From contig RAYM01000011.1 of NCBI GenBank assembly GCA_003611805.1, forward strand, positions 216,243-280,242: a stretch of 64,000 bases of DNA. The letters run 5' to 3'. Source of the stretch: a bacterium 1xD42-87 (GTDB lineage Bacteria > Bacillota > Clostridia > Lachnospirales > Lachnospiraceae). The first letter of the stretch is position 1; every line of letters begins with the position of its first letter. Below the pieces are notes generated by a model that was given only the letters and a program-made list of their open reading frames with translations, did no database searches and was not told where the DNA came from. Below are positions 9,393 to 17,091 of this stretch, piece after piece. A program made the position numbers and the translations under genes.

Positions 9393-10374
9393 TAAATTGA
9401 GAATATGTGCGCTTTTGGCTGCGGCGGCTCTTGCCCTTACGGGGTGCGGGAGCGCGAAGTATGACATGCCTTACGAGCAGCAGGGGAGTGTCAGCAGTTA
9501 TCAGCTTATCAACATTGCAAACAGGGAGACGATAGAGCCTTTTGCCAAGGATCTGTGCGTGACGGCAGGGGATGTGACGGCAGGTGGTCCGGATCTGCAG
9601 CAGGTGGGGGCGGCGGCGCTCTTTGACACGAAGGATCTGAATACGCTGTATGCGAAAAACGCGCATAACCAGATGAACCCGGCAAGTCTGACGAAAGTCA
9701 TGACAGCGCTTGTGGCTCTGAAATACGGATCGCCGGACGATATCTACACAGCTTCGGAGAACGTTTTGGTCACAGAATCCGGCGCCGTTTTGGCAGGTAT
9801 TAAACCGGGAGACAGGATGACGCTAGACCAGGCGGTTCATGCGCTGCTGATTGCTTCGGGCAATGATGTCGCCATATTGATTGCGGAGGGGGTTTCTGGC
9901 AACCTGAACGGCGGTGCAGGTTCCGTGGAAGCATTTGTGGAACTGATGAACCAGGAGGCGCAGGAAATTGGCGCGACGAACTGTCATTTTATGAATCCGA
10001 ACGGGCTGACGGAGGAAGGGCACTATGTGACGGCATATGACCTCTACCTGATTTTCCAGGAGGCTTTGAAATACGAACTGTTTAACCAGATCATACAGAT
10101 GTCATCCTACAGCACCGTCTACACGGCGGCGGACGGCTCCGAAAAGACGCTGGAGATAGAAAATTCCAATCTTTTCCTGCGGGGGACTTATGAGCCGCCG
10201 GCAAATGTGACGGTAGTGGGCGGAAAAACAGGCACTACCAGCGCGGCGGGGCACTGTCTGATACTGCTTTCAAGAAGCAGCAGCGGAACGCCTTATATTT
10301 CCGTGATCCTAAAAGACGAGTCCAGGGAAGGGCTGTACGGTGATATGGGAGAACTGCTTGGAATCATCAAATAA
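9376..10374 (+). CDS. D-alanyl-D-alanine carboxypeptidase (S11 family), lipoprotein
   Basis: Trims the terminal D-Ala of stem peptides outside the membrane. Active-site motifs are SLTK (SxxK), SGN and KTGT in the right order. The N-terminus is a lipoprotein signal ending in LTGC, which is unusual for classical DacA enzymes that use a C-terminal amphipathic anchor. I place the start at GTG 9376 with an AGAGGAG site upstream; TTG 9352 or TTG 9397 are alternatives. It overlaps the mgsA end by 17 bases. Confidence 0.85.
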   Translation: MRCTSDKLRICALLAAAALALTGCGSAKYDMPYEQQGSVSSYQLINIANRETIEPFAKDLCVTAGDVTAGGPDLQQVGAAALFDTKDLNTLYAKNAHNQMNPASLTKVMTALVALKYGSPDDIYTASENVLVTESGAVLAGIKPGDRMTLDQAVHALLIASGNDVAILIAEGVSGNLNGGAGSVEAFVELMNQEAQEIGATNCHFMNPNGLTEEGHYVTAYDLYLIFQEALKYELFNQIIQMSSYSTVYTAADGSEKTLEIENSNLFLRGTYEPPANVTVVGGKTGTTSAAGHCLILLSRSSSGTPYISVILKDESREGLYGDMGELLGIIK

Positions 10375-10379
10375 GGTAG

Positions 10380-10408
10380 TTGTTTTTTCAGGGGAGTTCC
10401 TGTATAAT
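10380..10408 (+). promoter_or_regulatory. Sigma-A-type promoter before the P-loop protein
   Basis: TTGTTT at 10380-10385 and a perfect TATAAT at 10403-10408 are separated by 17 bases. It lies 75 bases upstream of the gene at 10483, whose own ribosome-binding site is AGGAGGG. Confidence 0.65.
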
Positions 10409-10482
10409 TGACAGTAAGATCATACAGTTAATGTATGGAGCGGTCAGGGCAGTAAAATAATATACGCTAGGAGGGTATCGAC

Positions 10483-10902
10483 ATGGTTCAGTTTATTGTA
10501 GGAAGGGAAGGAAAGGGAAAGACCAAGCATTTATTAGATAAAGTCAATGCGGAGATCAAGGATGCACAGGGCAATGTCGTGTATCTGGATAAGAGCACGA
10601 AGCATATGTTTGAACTGAATAACAAAATCAGACTCATTGACGTGCCGGAGTATATGGTGACGGACAGCGACGAATTCATCGGCTTTATCTGCGGCATTAT
10701 TTCTCAGGACCATGATTTACAGAAAATGTACTTTGACAGTTTCTTAAAAATTGCCTGTGTGGAGGCGGACGAGCTTGAGAAAGTGATTGAGAAGATTGAG
10801 AAGATCAGTGAGAAGTTCCATGTGGATTTCGTTATCAGTGTGTCGCGCGACGAGAGCGAGCTTCCTGAGAATATGCGAAAAAACGTTATTGTTTCCCTCT
10901 GA
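10483..10902 (+). CDS. Uncharacterised P-loop-containing protein
   Basis: I do not recognise a named family with certainty. The 139-residue protein begins with VGREGKGKTKHLL, a Walker A-like loop, has a possible Walker B (DFVISVS) near the C-terminus and a charged helical stretch at about 95-115. It has its own promoter and an intrinsic terminator, so it is likely a single-gene transcript. No membrane segment or signal peptide is visible. It may be a small nucleotide-binding protein. Confidence 0.75.
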   Translation: MVQFIVGREGKGKTKHLLDKVNAEIKDAQGNVVYLDKSTKHMFELNNKIRLIDVPEYMVTDSDEFIGFICGIISQDHDLQKMYFDSFLKIACVEADELEKVIEKIEKISEKFHVDFVISVSRDESELPENMRKNVIVSL

Positions 10903-10933
10903 TATGTACATAAACATGATATAAAACAATAGT

Positions 10934-10960
10934 AAACCTCGGAGGATTTTCCGGGGTTTT
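10934..10960 (+). terminator. Intrinsic terminator
   Basis: A stem of AAACC-T-CGGA with TCCG-G-GGTTT (one T-G wobble) lies 32 bases after the stop of the P-loop gene, but only a short T-run follows. Confidence 0.55.
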
Positions 10961-11062
10961 CGCTTTGTACGCGCATAAGCAGAGTCGGAAGGCTGATGAA
11001 GCAGGCAACATGCCTGCATGAATGCTTTTGCCGACTTATGAGTCAGTAATGGAGAACATCCG

Positions 11063-12460
11063 GTGGCAGATAATCAGAATAATAAGATAACTAAATACAG
11101 AAGACCCATCAATCTGAATATCGGCATGATGGTTTTTGCCGTCATCCTTGTCTATGTGGTGATCTGTGTTGTCATGTACTTTCGGACGGATCATATCGTC
11201 CGTTACAGCGTGCAGGAAGGCTCCCTTACTTCAAACAGCATCTACAAGGGAATCGCTTTGAGGGATGAGCAGATTGTGACCGGCCAGGACGCTGGTTATG
11301 TGAATTATTTTGCCAGAGAGGGCGAGCGCACGGCGGTGGGCGATCTCATATATACTGTGGATGAGACGGGAAGGCTGTCTGACTATATCAATGCGGGGTC
11401 CAATGGGGAAAATTCCCTTTCCGACAGCGATTTGTCCGAGCTTAAGACGGATATTACCGCCTTTATGCACGGTTTTGACAGGAAACATTTCGACGAGGTT
11501 TACAATTTCCGGCACAGTATGGAGAGCATGGCGGTCAAGCTCGCAAACTATAATATTCTGGAAAATGCGGATGCTTTAAACGACGCTTCGGGTACGGTGC
11601 TCATTAACTACCGATATGCGGCAAAGAGCGGTATCGTGCTCTATTCCACGGACGGCTATGAGGAATTAAAACTGGAGGATATGACGTCGGAACTGTTTGA
11701 CGAGGAAAACTATGAGCGCAAGTATCTGGTGAACAACGGGCTGATTGCCGCGGGTGAGCCGGTCTATAAGCTGGCAACTTCGGAAGACTGGTCTATTGTG
11801 ATCCCGGTGGAAAAGGAGCTGGCGGACCAGCTTCTGGAAAAGGAGTATGTGGAAGTACGGTTTTTAAAGAATCAGTATACGGCATGGGGCGAGGTGGCGG
11901 TTTACACCAACGAGGCGGGCGAGACGTTCGCGTCCCTCACCTTTACCAATTCCATGATTACTTTCTGCACGGACCGCTTCATTGATATTGAACTTCTTCT
12001 GGAGGAGGAGAAAGGGCTGAAAATTCCAAATTCCGCCATTGTACAGAAGGAATTTTTCATTGTGCCGAAAGCGTATGTGACAAGGGGCGGCAATAACGGC
12101 GGCGACGGCGTACTGCTGGAAACCTACAATGAGGAGGGCGAGGCAACCACGCAGTTTGTGGAGACGGAGATTTACGAGGAGACAGAGACGGATTATTATC
12201 TGGATAATTCCACGCTCAGATCCGGGAATTACATTGTCATGCCGGAGACAGGGGAAAAATATGCGGTCAGCAGGACAGGTTCCCTGCAGGGCGTTTACAA
12301 TATCAATAAAGGTTACGCGGACTTCAAGCAGATCAGCATTCTGTACGAAAATGAGGAGTATTCCGTGGTGAAGTCAAACACGACCTATGGGCTCAGTGTA
12401 TACGACTATATTGTGCTGAATGCGGATATGGTAAAGGATAATGAATTTATTTACGAATGA
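11063..12460 (+). CDS. HlyD-like membrane-anchored adaptor protein
   Basis: 465 residues with one N-terminal membrane helix (about 20-40) followed by a large external region. Short motifs such as GYVNYFAREGERTAVGDLIY and SGIVLYSTDGYE resemble the lipoyl-like halves of HlyD/periplasmic adaptor proteins, and KIPNSAIVQKEFFIVPKAYV resembles their beta-barrel part. No exporter gene is adjacent. Its position just upstream of yggS-sepF is common in Clostridia and suggests a role at the cell envelope or division site; that is inference. It starts with GTG behind GGAGAAC. Confidence 0.75.
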   Translation: MADNQNNKITKYRRPINLNIGMMVFAVILVYVVICVVMYFRTDHIVRYSVQEGSLTSNSIYKGIALRDEQIVTGQDAGYVNYFAREGERTAVGDLIYTVDETGRLSDYINAGSNGENSLSDSDLSELKTDITAFMHGFDRKHFDEVYNFRHSMESMAVKLANYNILENADALNDASGTVLINYRYAAKSGIVLYSTDGYEELKLEDMTSELFDEENYERKYLVNNGLIAAGEPVYKLATSEDWSIVIPVEKELADQLLEKEYVEVRFLKNQYTAWGEVAVYTNEAGETFASLTFTNSMITFCTDRFIDIELLLEEEKGLKIPNSAIVQKEFFIVPKAYVTRGGNNGGDGVLLETYNEEGEATTQFVETEIYEETETDYYLDNSTLRSGNYIVMPETGEKYAVSRTGSLQGVYNINKGYADFKQISILYENEEYSVVKSNTTYGLSVYDYIVLNADMVKDNEFIYE

Positions 12461-12468
12461 TTGAAAAG

Positions 12469-12527
12469 TGCGAAACGCGGTAAGGTCAATGTCAACATTG
12501 TATCCACGTTTAAAGAAGCGTTTCGCA
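12469..12527. repeat. Nested inverted repeat upstream of yggS
   Basis: A perfect 10-bp outer stem (TGCGAAACGC at 12469-12478 with GCGTTTCGCA at 12518-12527) encloses a second perfect stem CAATG-TCAA-CATTG (12487-12500). There is no T-run. It may be an RNA element or a protein-binding site; function unknown. Confidence 0.55.
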
Positions 12528-12557
12528 ATGATGATATTGTTGTAAACAGGAGCGGAT

Positions 12558-13256
12558 ATGGACATAAAAGAAAATCTTGACATCATTAGAAAAAATATCG
12601 AAGATGCCTGCGCGGCGTGCGGCAAGGAGACAGGCGGGGTGAAGCTGATCGCGGTGAGCAAGACGAAGCCGGTTCCCATGCTGGAAGAGGCGTATGCGTG
12701 CGGCTGCCGCGATTTTGGGGAAAACAAGGTGCAGGAGCTCGTGGATAAGTATGAGGTTATGCCGAAGGACATCCGCTGGCATATGATCGGACACCTGCAG
12801 CGCAACAAGGTGAAGTATATTGTGGACAAGGTTTTTATGATTCACAGCGTGGATTCCCTGCGTCTTGCGCAGGAGATTGAGAAGGAAGCCGCAAAGAAGG
12901 ATGTAAACGTCAATATTCTTGTGGAAGTGAATGTGGCGGGGGAGGAGAGCAAATTCGGCGCCACGTCAGAGGAGGCTGCTACACTGGTGGAAGAGATTGC
13001 AAAATTACCTCATATCAGTGTCAGAGGATTGATGACGATAGCGCCCTATGTAGAGGATTCGGAAGAAAACAGACGGTATTTTGCAAAATTAAAACAAATT
13101 TATGTTGACATAATACATAAAAACATTGATAATGTTTTTATGGAGGAACTTTCAATGGGCATGACCGGAGACTACGAAGTCGCGATAACAGAGGGCGCGA
13201 CCTATGTCAGAGTCGGAACGGGCATTTTTGGAGAAAGAGAATACGCGGTAATTTAG
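12558..13256 (+). CDS. yggS: YggS/PLPBP family pyridoxal-phosphate homeostasis protein
   Basis: Non-catalytic PLP-binding TIM-barrel protein that buffers PLP and affects amino-acid balance. The PLP lysine is in AVSKTKP, and the family motifs FGENKVQEL, WHMIGHLQRNK and the C-terminal SMGMTGDYEVAI are all present. 232 residues is typical. It is followed by sepF, as in many Gram-positive division clusters. Confidence 0.95.
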   Translation: MDIKENLDIIRKNIEDACAACGKETGGVKLIAVSKTKPVPMLEEAYACGCRDFGENKVQELVDKYEVMPKDIRWHMIGHLQRNKVKYIVDKVFMIHSVDSLRLAQEIEKEAAKKDVNVNILVEVNVAGEESKFGATSEEAATLVEEIAKLPHISVRGLMTIAPYVEDSEENRRYFAKLKQIYVDIIHKNIDNVFMEELSMGMTGDYEVAITEGATYVRVGTGIFGEREYAVI

Positions 13257-13318
13257 TATACATAAGTCAAGATGAGTTGTGGCATCAAAATCAGTAGAGT
13301 AAATGGAGGATTTTACAG

Positions 13319-13813
13319 ATGGGTGTTATGGACAAGTTTATCAGCGCCATGAAACTGAGTGAAGACGAGGACGACGGATACTACGATGACGATTTTTATG
13401 ATGATGACCCGGAACCGATGCGCAAGCCTGTTTCCGGCAAAGATACGGATAATGCGGAGGAAGATAAGGTCAGAAAGATCACACCGAAGGTAACGCCCCT
13501 CAGACAGACGAAAAAGATGGGGGCTGGCATGGAGGTATGCGTAATTAAGCCGACAACGGTGGAGGATGCAAGGGAGATTACGGAAACGCTTCTGGCGAAC
13601 AGAACGGTAGTTTTAAATCTGGAAGGGCTGGATGTGGACATAGCCCAGCGAATTATAGACTTTACTTCGGGTTCCTGTTTCGCGATCTCGGGCAATCTGC
13701 AGAAGATATCCCATTATATTTTCATTATTACGCCGGCAAGCGTTGATATTTCCGGCGACTTTCAGGACATCCTGTCAGGTTCCTTCGATGTGCCGATAGA
13801 CAAAAGATATTAA
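13319..13813 (+). CDS. sepF: Cell division protein SepF
   Basis: Membrane-tethering partner of FtsZ that forms rings at the septum. 164 residues: a short N-terminal amphipathic helix (MGVMDKFISAMKL), an acidic disordered linker (about 18-60) and the conserved SepF core (VCVIKPTTVEDAREITETLL). It follows yggS by 62 bases and ends in a strong terminator, closing the division block. Confidence 0.95.
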   Translation: MGVMDKFISAMKLSEDEDDGYYDDDFYDDDPEPMRKPVSGKDTDNAEEDKVRKITPKVTPLRQTKKMGAGMEVCVIKPTTVEDAREITETLLANRTVVLNLEGLDVDIAQRIIDFTSGSCFAISGNLQKISHYIFIITPASVDISGDFQDILSGSFDVPIDKRY

Positions 13814-13843
13814 AAAATCGAGCGCGCCGGCGCTCGTTTTTTT
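13812..13843 (+). terminator. Intrinsic terminator after sepF
   Basis: CGAGCG and CGCTCG arms followed by a seven-T run, starting at the sepF stop codon. Confidence 0.85.
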
Positions 13844-13894
13844 CGCGTATAAACAGAGAAGGAAAAATGCGGATGAGGAGGAAAATAACACACT

Positions 13895-15004
13895 ATGGCG
13901 AACCGAATGACGATCAACTACGAAAAAAAGCCCTGCTATGACATTGTTTTCGCAGGGGATTTCAGCTTACTGGCGGAGGAGCTGGCGGATCTGGGGATAG
14001 CGGACCGCAGGGTTGCCGTGATCTGTGACAGCAATACGGAGAAACTGTTCGGCGGGGAGGTTACGGAAATATTTGAAAAATGCTGTAAAAAGGTAATTCT
14101 GCACGCTTTTCCTGCCGGGGAAGCGAACAAGACACTGGATACGGTGAAGGAAATATACAGGAAACTGATTGAGGAAAAATTTGACAGAAAAGATATGATT
14201 GTGGCGCTGGGCGGCGGCGTAGTGGGGGATATAACCGGCTATGCGGCGGCAACTTACCTGCGCGGCATAGATTTTATCCAGATTCCCACCACATTGATCG
14301 CACAGTCAGACAGCAGCATCGGCGGAAAGACAGGCGTCGATTTTGACGGCTACAAAAACATGGTGGGCGCGTTCTACATGCCGAAGCTTGTCTACATGAA
14401 TGTGGGAACACTTAAGAACCTGGACGACAGACAGTTCTATGCGGGATTTGCCGAGGTGATGAAGCACGGGCTGATCAGGGATGCACTGTTTTACGAGTGG
14501 CTGCTCGACCATATGTATGAGATTCACGACCGGGACACGGAGGTGCTTCTGGAGATGGTAATGAAAAGCTGCGGCGTGAAAAAGCTTGTGGTGGAGAAAG
14601 ACCCGAAAGAACAGGGCGACCGCGCTCTTCTCAATTTTGGGCACACCATCGGGCACGCGATCGAGAAAGCAAAGAATTTTGAGATGGTGCACGGGGAATG
14701 CATCGCGCTTGGCATGGTGGCGGCGGCGTTTATCTCATGGAAACGGGAGAATATTTCCATGGAGGAGTATTACGAAGTGCGTGATATGTTCGTGCCGTTT
14801 AACCTGCCGATCAGTATCGATGACATTGATCCGGAGGAGATTCTTTCATTGACCAAGTCGGACAAAAAAATGGAGGCGGGACAGATCAAGTTTGTGCTGC
14901 TCAAAAAAGTCGGAAAGGCTTATGTGGACAGGGCCGTCACGGATGCGGAAATTCTGGATGCGGTGCAAGAAATTTATTTTAGTGATGAGGATATGCGGGA
15001 ATGA
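13895..15004 (+). CDS. aroB: 3-dehydroquinate synthase
   Basis: Second step of the shikimate pathway: converts DAHP to 3-dehydroquinate using NAD and a divalent metal. The 369-residue protein shows GGGVVGDITGYAAATYLRG (nucleotide/phosphate binding), KTGVDFDGYKNMVGAFYMPK, and metal-ligand motifs NFGHTIGHAIE and MVHGECIALGM. It overlaps lspA by 4 bases (ATGA). Other shikimate genes are not nearby. Confidence 0.96.
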   Translation: MANRMTINYEKKPCYDIVFAGDFSLLAEELADLGIADRRVAVICDSNTEKLFGGEVTEIFEKCCKKVILHAFPAGEANKTLDTVKEIYRKLIEEKFDRKDMIVALGGGVVGDITGYAAATYLRGIDFIQIPTTLIAQSDSSIGGKTGVDFDGYKNMVGAFYMPKLVYMNVGTLKNLDDRQFYAGFAEVMKHGLIRDALFYEWLLDHMYEIHDRDTEVLLEMVMKSCGVKKLVVEKDPKEQGDRALLNFGHTIGHAIEKAKNFEMVHGECIALGMVAAAFISWKRENISMEEYYEVRDMFVPFNLPISIDDIDPEEILSLTKSDKKMEAGQIKFVLLKKVGKAYVDRAVTDAEILDAVQEIYFSDEDMRE

Positions 15005-15528
15005 GTCTAAAAAAGAAGTTTTTTCTGTTTCTGGATCTGCTTATGATTGCCGGGCTGATCGCTCTTGACCAGTACACAAAGCAGTGGGCGAAAGTTTATC
15101 TGAAGGATAAGCCTGCCTACAACCTGATTAACGGGATACTGGAACTGAATTATCTGGAAAATCAGGGCGCGGCTTTCGGGATGCTGCCGAACCAGAAAGT
15201 GTTTTTTATCTTTGTGGCGTTCGTGATCCTGTTTGTGGTAGGCTATGTCCTTTTAAAGGTGCCGGATCAGAAGAAATACACGATACTGCATTTTCTGTTC
15301 AGCCTGATCGTGGCGGGTTCCATCGGCAATATGATTGACCGGGTACGCTATGATTATGTGGTGGATTTCATTTATTTTGTGCGGATTAATTTCCCGATTT
15401 TCAATGTGGCTGATATCTATGCGACGGTCTCAGCCATTGTGCTGCTTTTTCTGCTTCTGTTTGCCTATAAGGAGAGGGATCTCTATTTTATCAGCTTCAA
15501 ACAGAAACGTTACCGGGAATTTCGCTGA
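15001..15528 (+). CDS. lspA: Lipoprotein signal peptidase (signal peptidase II), copy 1
   Basis: Membrane aspartyl protease that removes signal peptides from diacylated prolipoproteins. 175 residues, four hydrophobic segments, with the conserved motifs DQYTKQWA, NQGAAFG, GNMIDRVR and VVDFIYF...FNVADIYAT containing the two catalytic aspartates. It is coupled to aroB and lies directly before an RluD-type gene, the standard lspA-rluD pair. A second lspA is at 57883-58404. Confidence 0.95.
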   Translation: MSLKKKFFLFLDLLMIAGLIALDQYTKQWAKVYLKDKPAYNLINGILELNYLENQGAAFGMLPNQKVFFIFVAFVILFVVGYVLLKVPDQKKYTILHFLFSLIVAGSIGNMIDRVRYDYVVDFIYFVRINFPIFNVADIYATVSAIVLLFLLLFAYKERDLYFISFKQKRYREFR

Positions 15529-15544
15529 CAATTGGAGAATAAAG

Positions 15545-16453
15545 ATGGATCGATTCAGCTGCCAGATCGGGGTGGGGGAGGACGGAGAGCGTCTTGACAA
15601 GTGGCTTTGCGACGCGGTTCCGAACCTTTCCCGTTCTTATATTCAGAAGTGTATCAAGGAGGGGCAGGTCATGGTGGGCGGTCTGCCCTGCAAGGCGAAT
15701 TACCGGCTGCGTGTGGACGACGAGGTGTGTTTCCAGATTCCGGAGGCGGTGGAACCTTCTGTAAAGGCGGAAAATATACCGCTTTCCGTGCTCTACGAGG
15801 ACGCCGACGTACTTGTGATTGATAAACCCAAAGGGATGGTGGTGCATCCGGCGCCCGGACATTACAGCGGGACGCTGGTCAACGCGGCCTTGTATCACTG
15901 CAAGGGGCAGCTTTCCGGGATTAACGGCGTTCTGCGCCCGGGAATCGTGCACCGGATCGACAGGGACACGACTGGTTCCCTCATTGTCTGTAAAAACGAC
16001 GCGGCACACAGGGGGATAGCGGAGCAGCTGAAGGCACATTCCCTGAACCGGAGTTACCGTGCCATCGTACACGGCGTGATAGAAGAGAACGAGGGGACAG
16101 TACGTGCGCCCATCGGCAGGGATGAGAAGGACAGAAAGCGGATGGCGGTCAACGAGAAAAACGGAAAAGAAGCTGTCACACATTATAAGGTGTTGGAACG
16201 TTTTCAGGATTATACCTATATTGAGTGCCGTCTGGAGACAGGACGCACCCACCAGATTCGGGTACATATGACGTCCATCGGGCATCCGCTTCTTGGAGAT
16301 GCGGTTTATGGGACGAGAAAGACGGCTTTTCAACTGGATGGACAGACGCTCCATGCATACTGCCTTGGATTTATGCACCCTGTAAACGGGGGGTATATAG
16401 AGGTGAAGGCGCCTCTTCCGGCTTATTTTATGCACCTGCTCAAGGTTCTTTAA
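15545..16453 (+). CDS. rluD: RluA/RluD family 23S rRNA pseudouridine synthase
   Basis: Isomerises uridines in rRNA. I start at ATG 15545 (GGAGAATAAAG upstream); the frame is open far upstream inside lspA but that part is a shadow. Residues about 12-70 form an S4 RNA-binding domain (ERLDKWLCDAVPNLSRSYIQ). The catalytic aspartate is in HRIDRDTTG, and the family motif GRTHQIRVHM follows. At 302 residues the length fits. Exact target uridine cannot be read from sequence. Confidence 0.93.
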   Translation: MDRFSCQIGVGEDGERLDKWLCDAVPNLSRSYIQKCIKEGQVMVGGLPCKANYRLRVDDEVCFQIPEAVEPSVKAENIPLSVLYEDADVLVIDKPKGMVVHPAPGHYSGTLVNAALYHCKGQLSGINGVLRPGIVHRIDRDTTGSLIVCKNDAAHRGIAEQLKAHSLNRSYRAIVHGVIEENEGTVRAPIGRDEKDRKRMAVNEKNGKEAVTHYKVLERFQDYTYIECRLETGRTHQIRVHMTSIGHPLLGDAVYGTRKTAFQLDGQTLHAYCLGFMHPVNGGYIEVKAPLPAYFMHLLKVL

Positions 16454-16497
16454 ATGAAATAATTATAAACAAATGATGAATAAACTGTTAAAATATC

Positions 16498-16526
16498 TTG
16501 AAATAGCAGTCGTAAAATGTTACTAT
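16498..16526 (+). promoter_or_regulatory. Sigma-A-type promoter before the cstA pair
   Basis: TTGAAA at 16498-16503 and TACTAT at 16521-16526 with a 17-bp spacer, 35 bases upstream of the next start codon. Confidence 0.55.
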
Positions 16527-16560
16527 TAAAAACATGGATTTTGTTAAAATCTGAGGGAAT

Positions 16561-17091
16561 ATGAAATATACGAGACAGAACATCATAGATATTTTACTAA
16601 AGAGCTATGTGGCTTATTACAACATAACCGATTACGGAAACGAACGGGCGCCGCTCCGGGCGCTGTGCGAGTATTATGAGCACGCCGAGAAATATATGGT
16701 TTCCAAAAAGATTTCGCTCTGGGCGGCAGACAGCGAGGAGTTTATCTACCTTTTCGACGTGCCGCGCCTTACGCCGGAGATTTTTGAAGCCTGCAAAAAA
16801 ACAGCTTACGAGGATGGCATGAACCGTCTGCATATCGGTCCGGGTCACATGTATTCCTATATTACTCCCATCATTGTCTGTGACACCTGTGACGAGGAGG
16901 CGGTAAAGGCATTAAAGAAGTGTCACATTTACAAAAGTTTTCGATTTTCGCTTCACGGCTGGATGGACTTTCATGCGGCGGCGGTCATTGGGGATAGTGA
17001 TCGGATTGAAAGTAACCGTGCCGGACGTCCGACTGCGAAAATTTTGAAAAAAGTATTATATTCCAAAAAAAGAAAGGGAGAGTTTGTATGA
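16561..17091 (+). CDS. Conserved hypothetical protein upstream of cstA
   Basis: I do not recognise the family. It is a soluble 176-residue protein without signal or membrane segment. It has a basic C-terminus (KILKKVLYSKKRKGE) and cysteines in CDTCDEEAV. Its stop codon overlaps the cstA ATG (ATGA), so the two are made together, which suggests a regulatory or accessory role for the transporter; this is inference. Confidence 0.8.
   Translation: MKYTRQNIIDILLKSYVAYYNITDYGNERAPLRALCEYYEHAEKYMVSKKISLWAADSEEFIYLFDVPRLTPEIFEACKKTAYEDGMNRLHIGPGHMYSYITPIIVCDTCDEEAVKALKKCHIYKSFRFSLHGWMDFHAAAVIGDSDRIESNRAGRPTAKILKKVLYSKKRKGEFV

Noticed and set aside
15497..16435. 312-codon minus-strand open frame opposite the RluD gene
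   Set aside because: It is antisense to a gene with clear pseudouridine-synthase motifs, has no ribosome-binding site, and its translation is rich in His, Arg and Cys as expected for a shadow frame.
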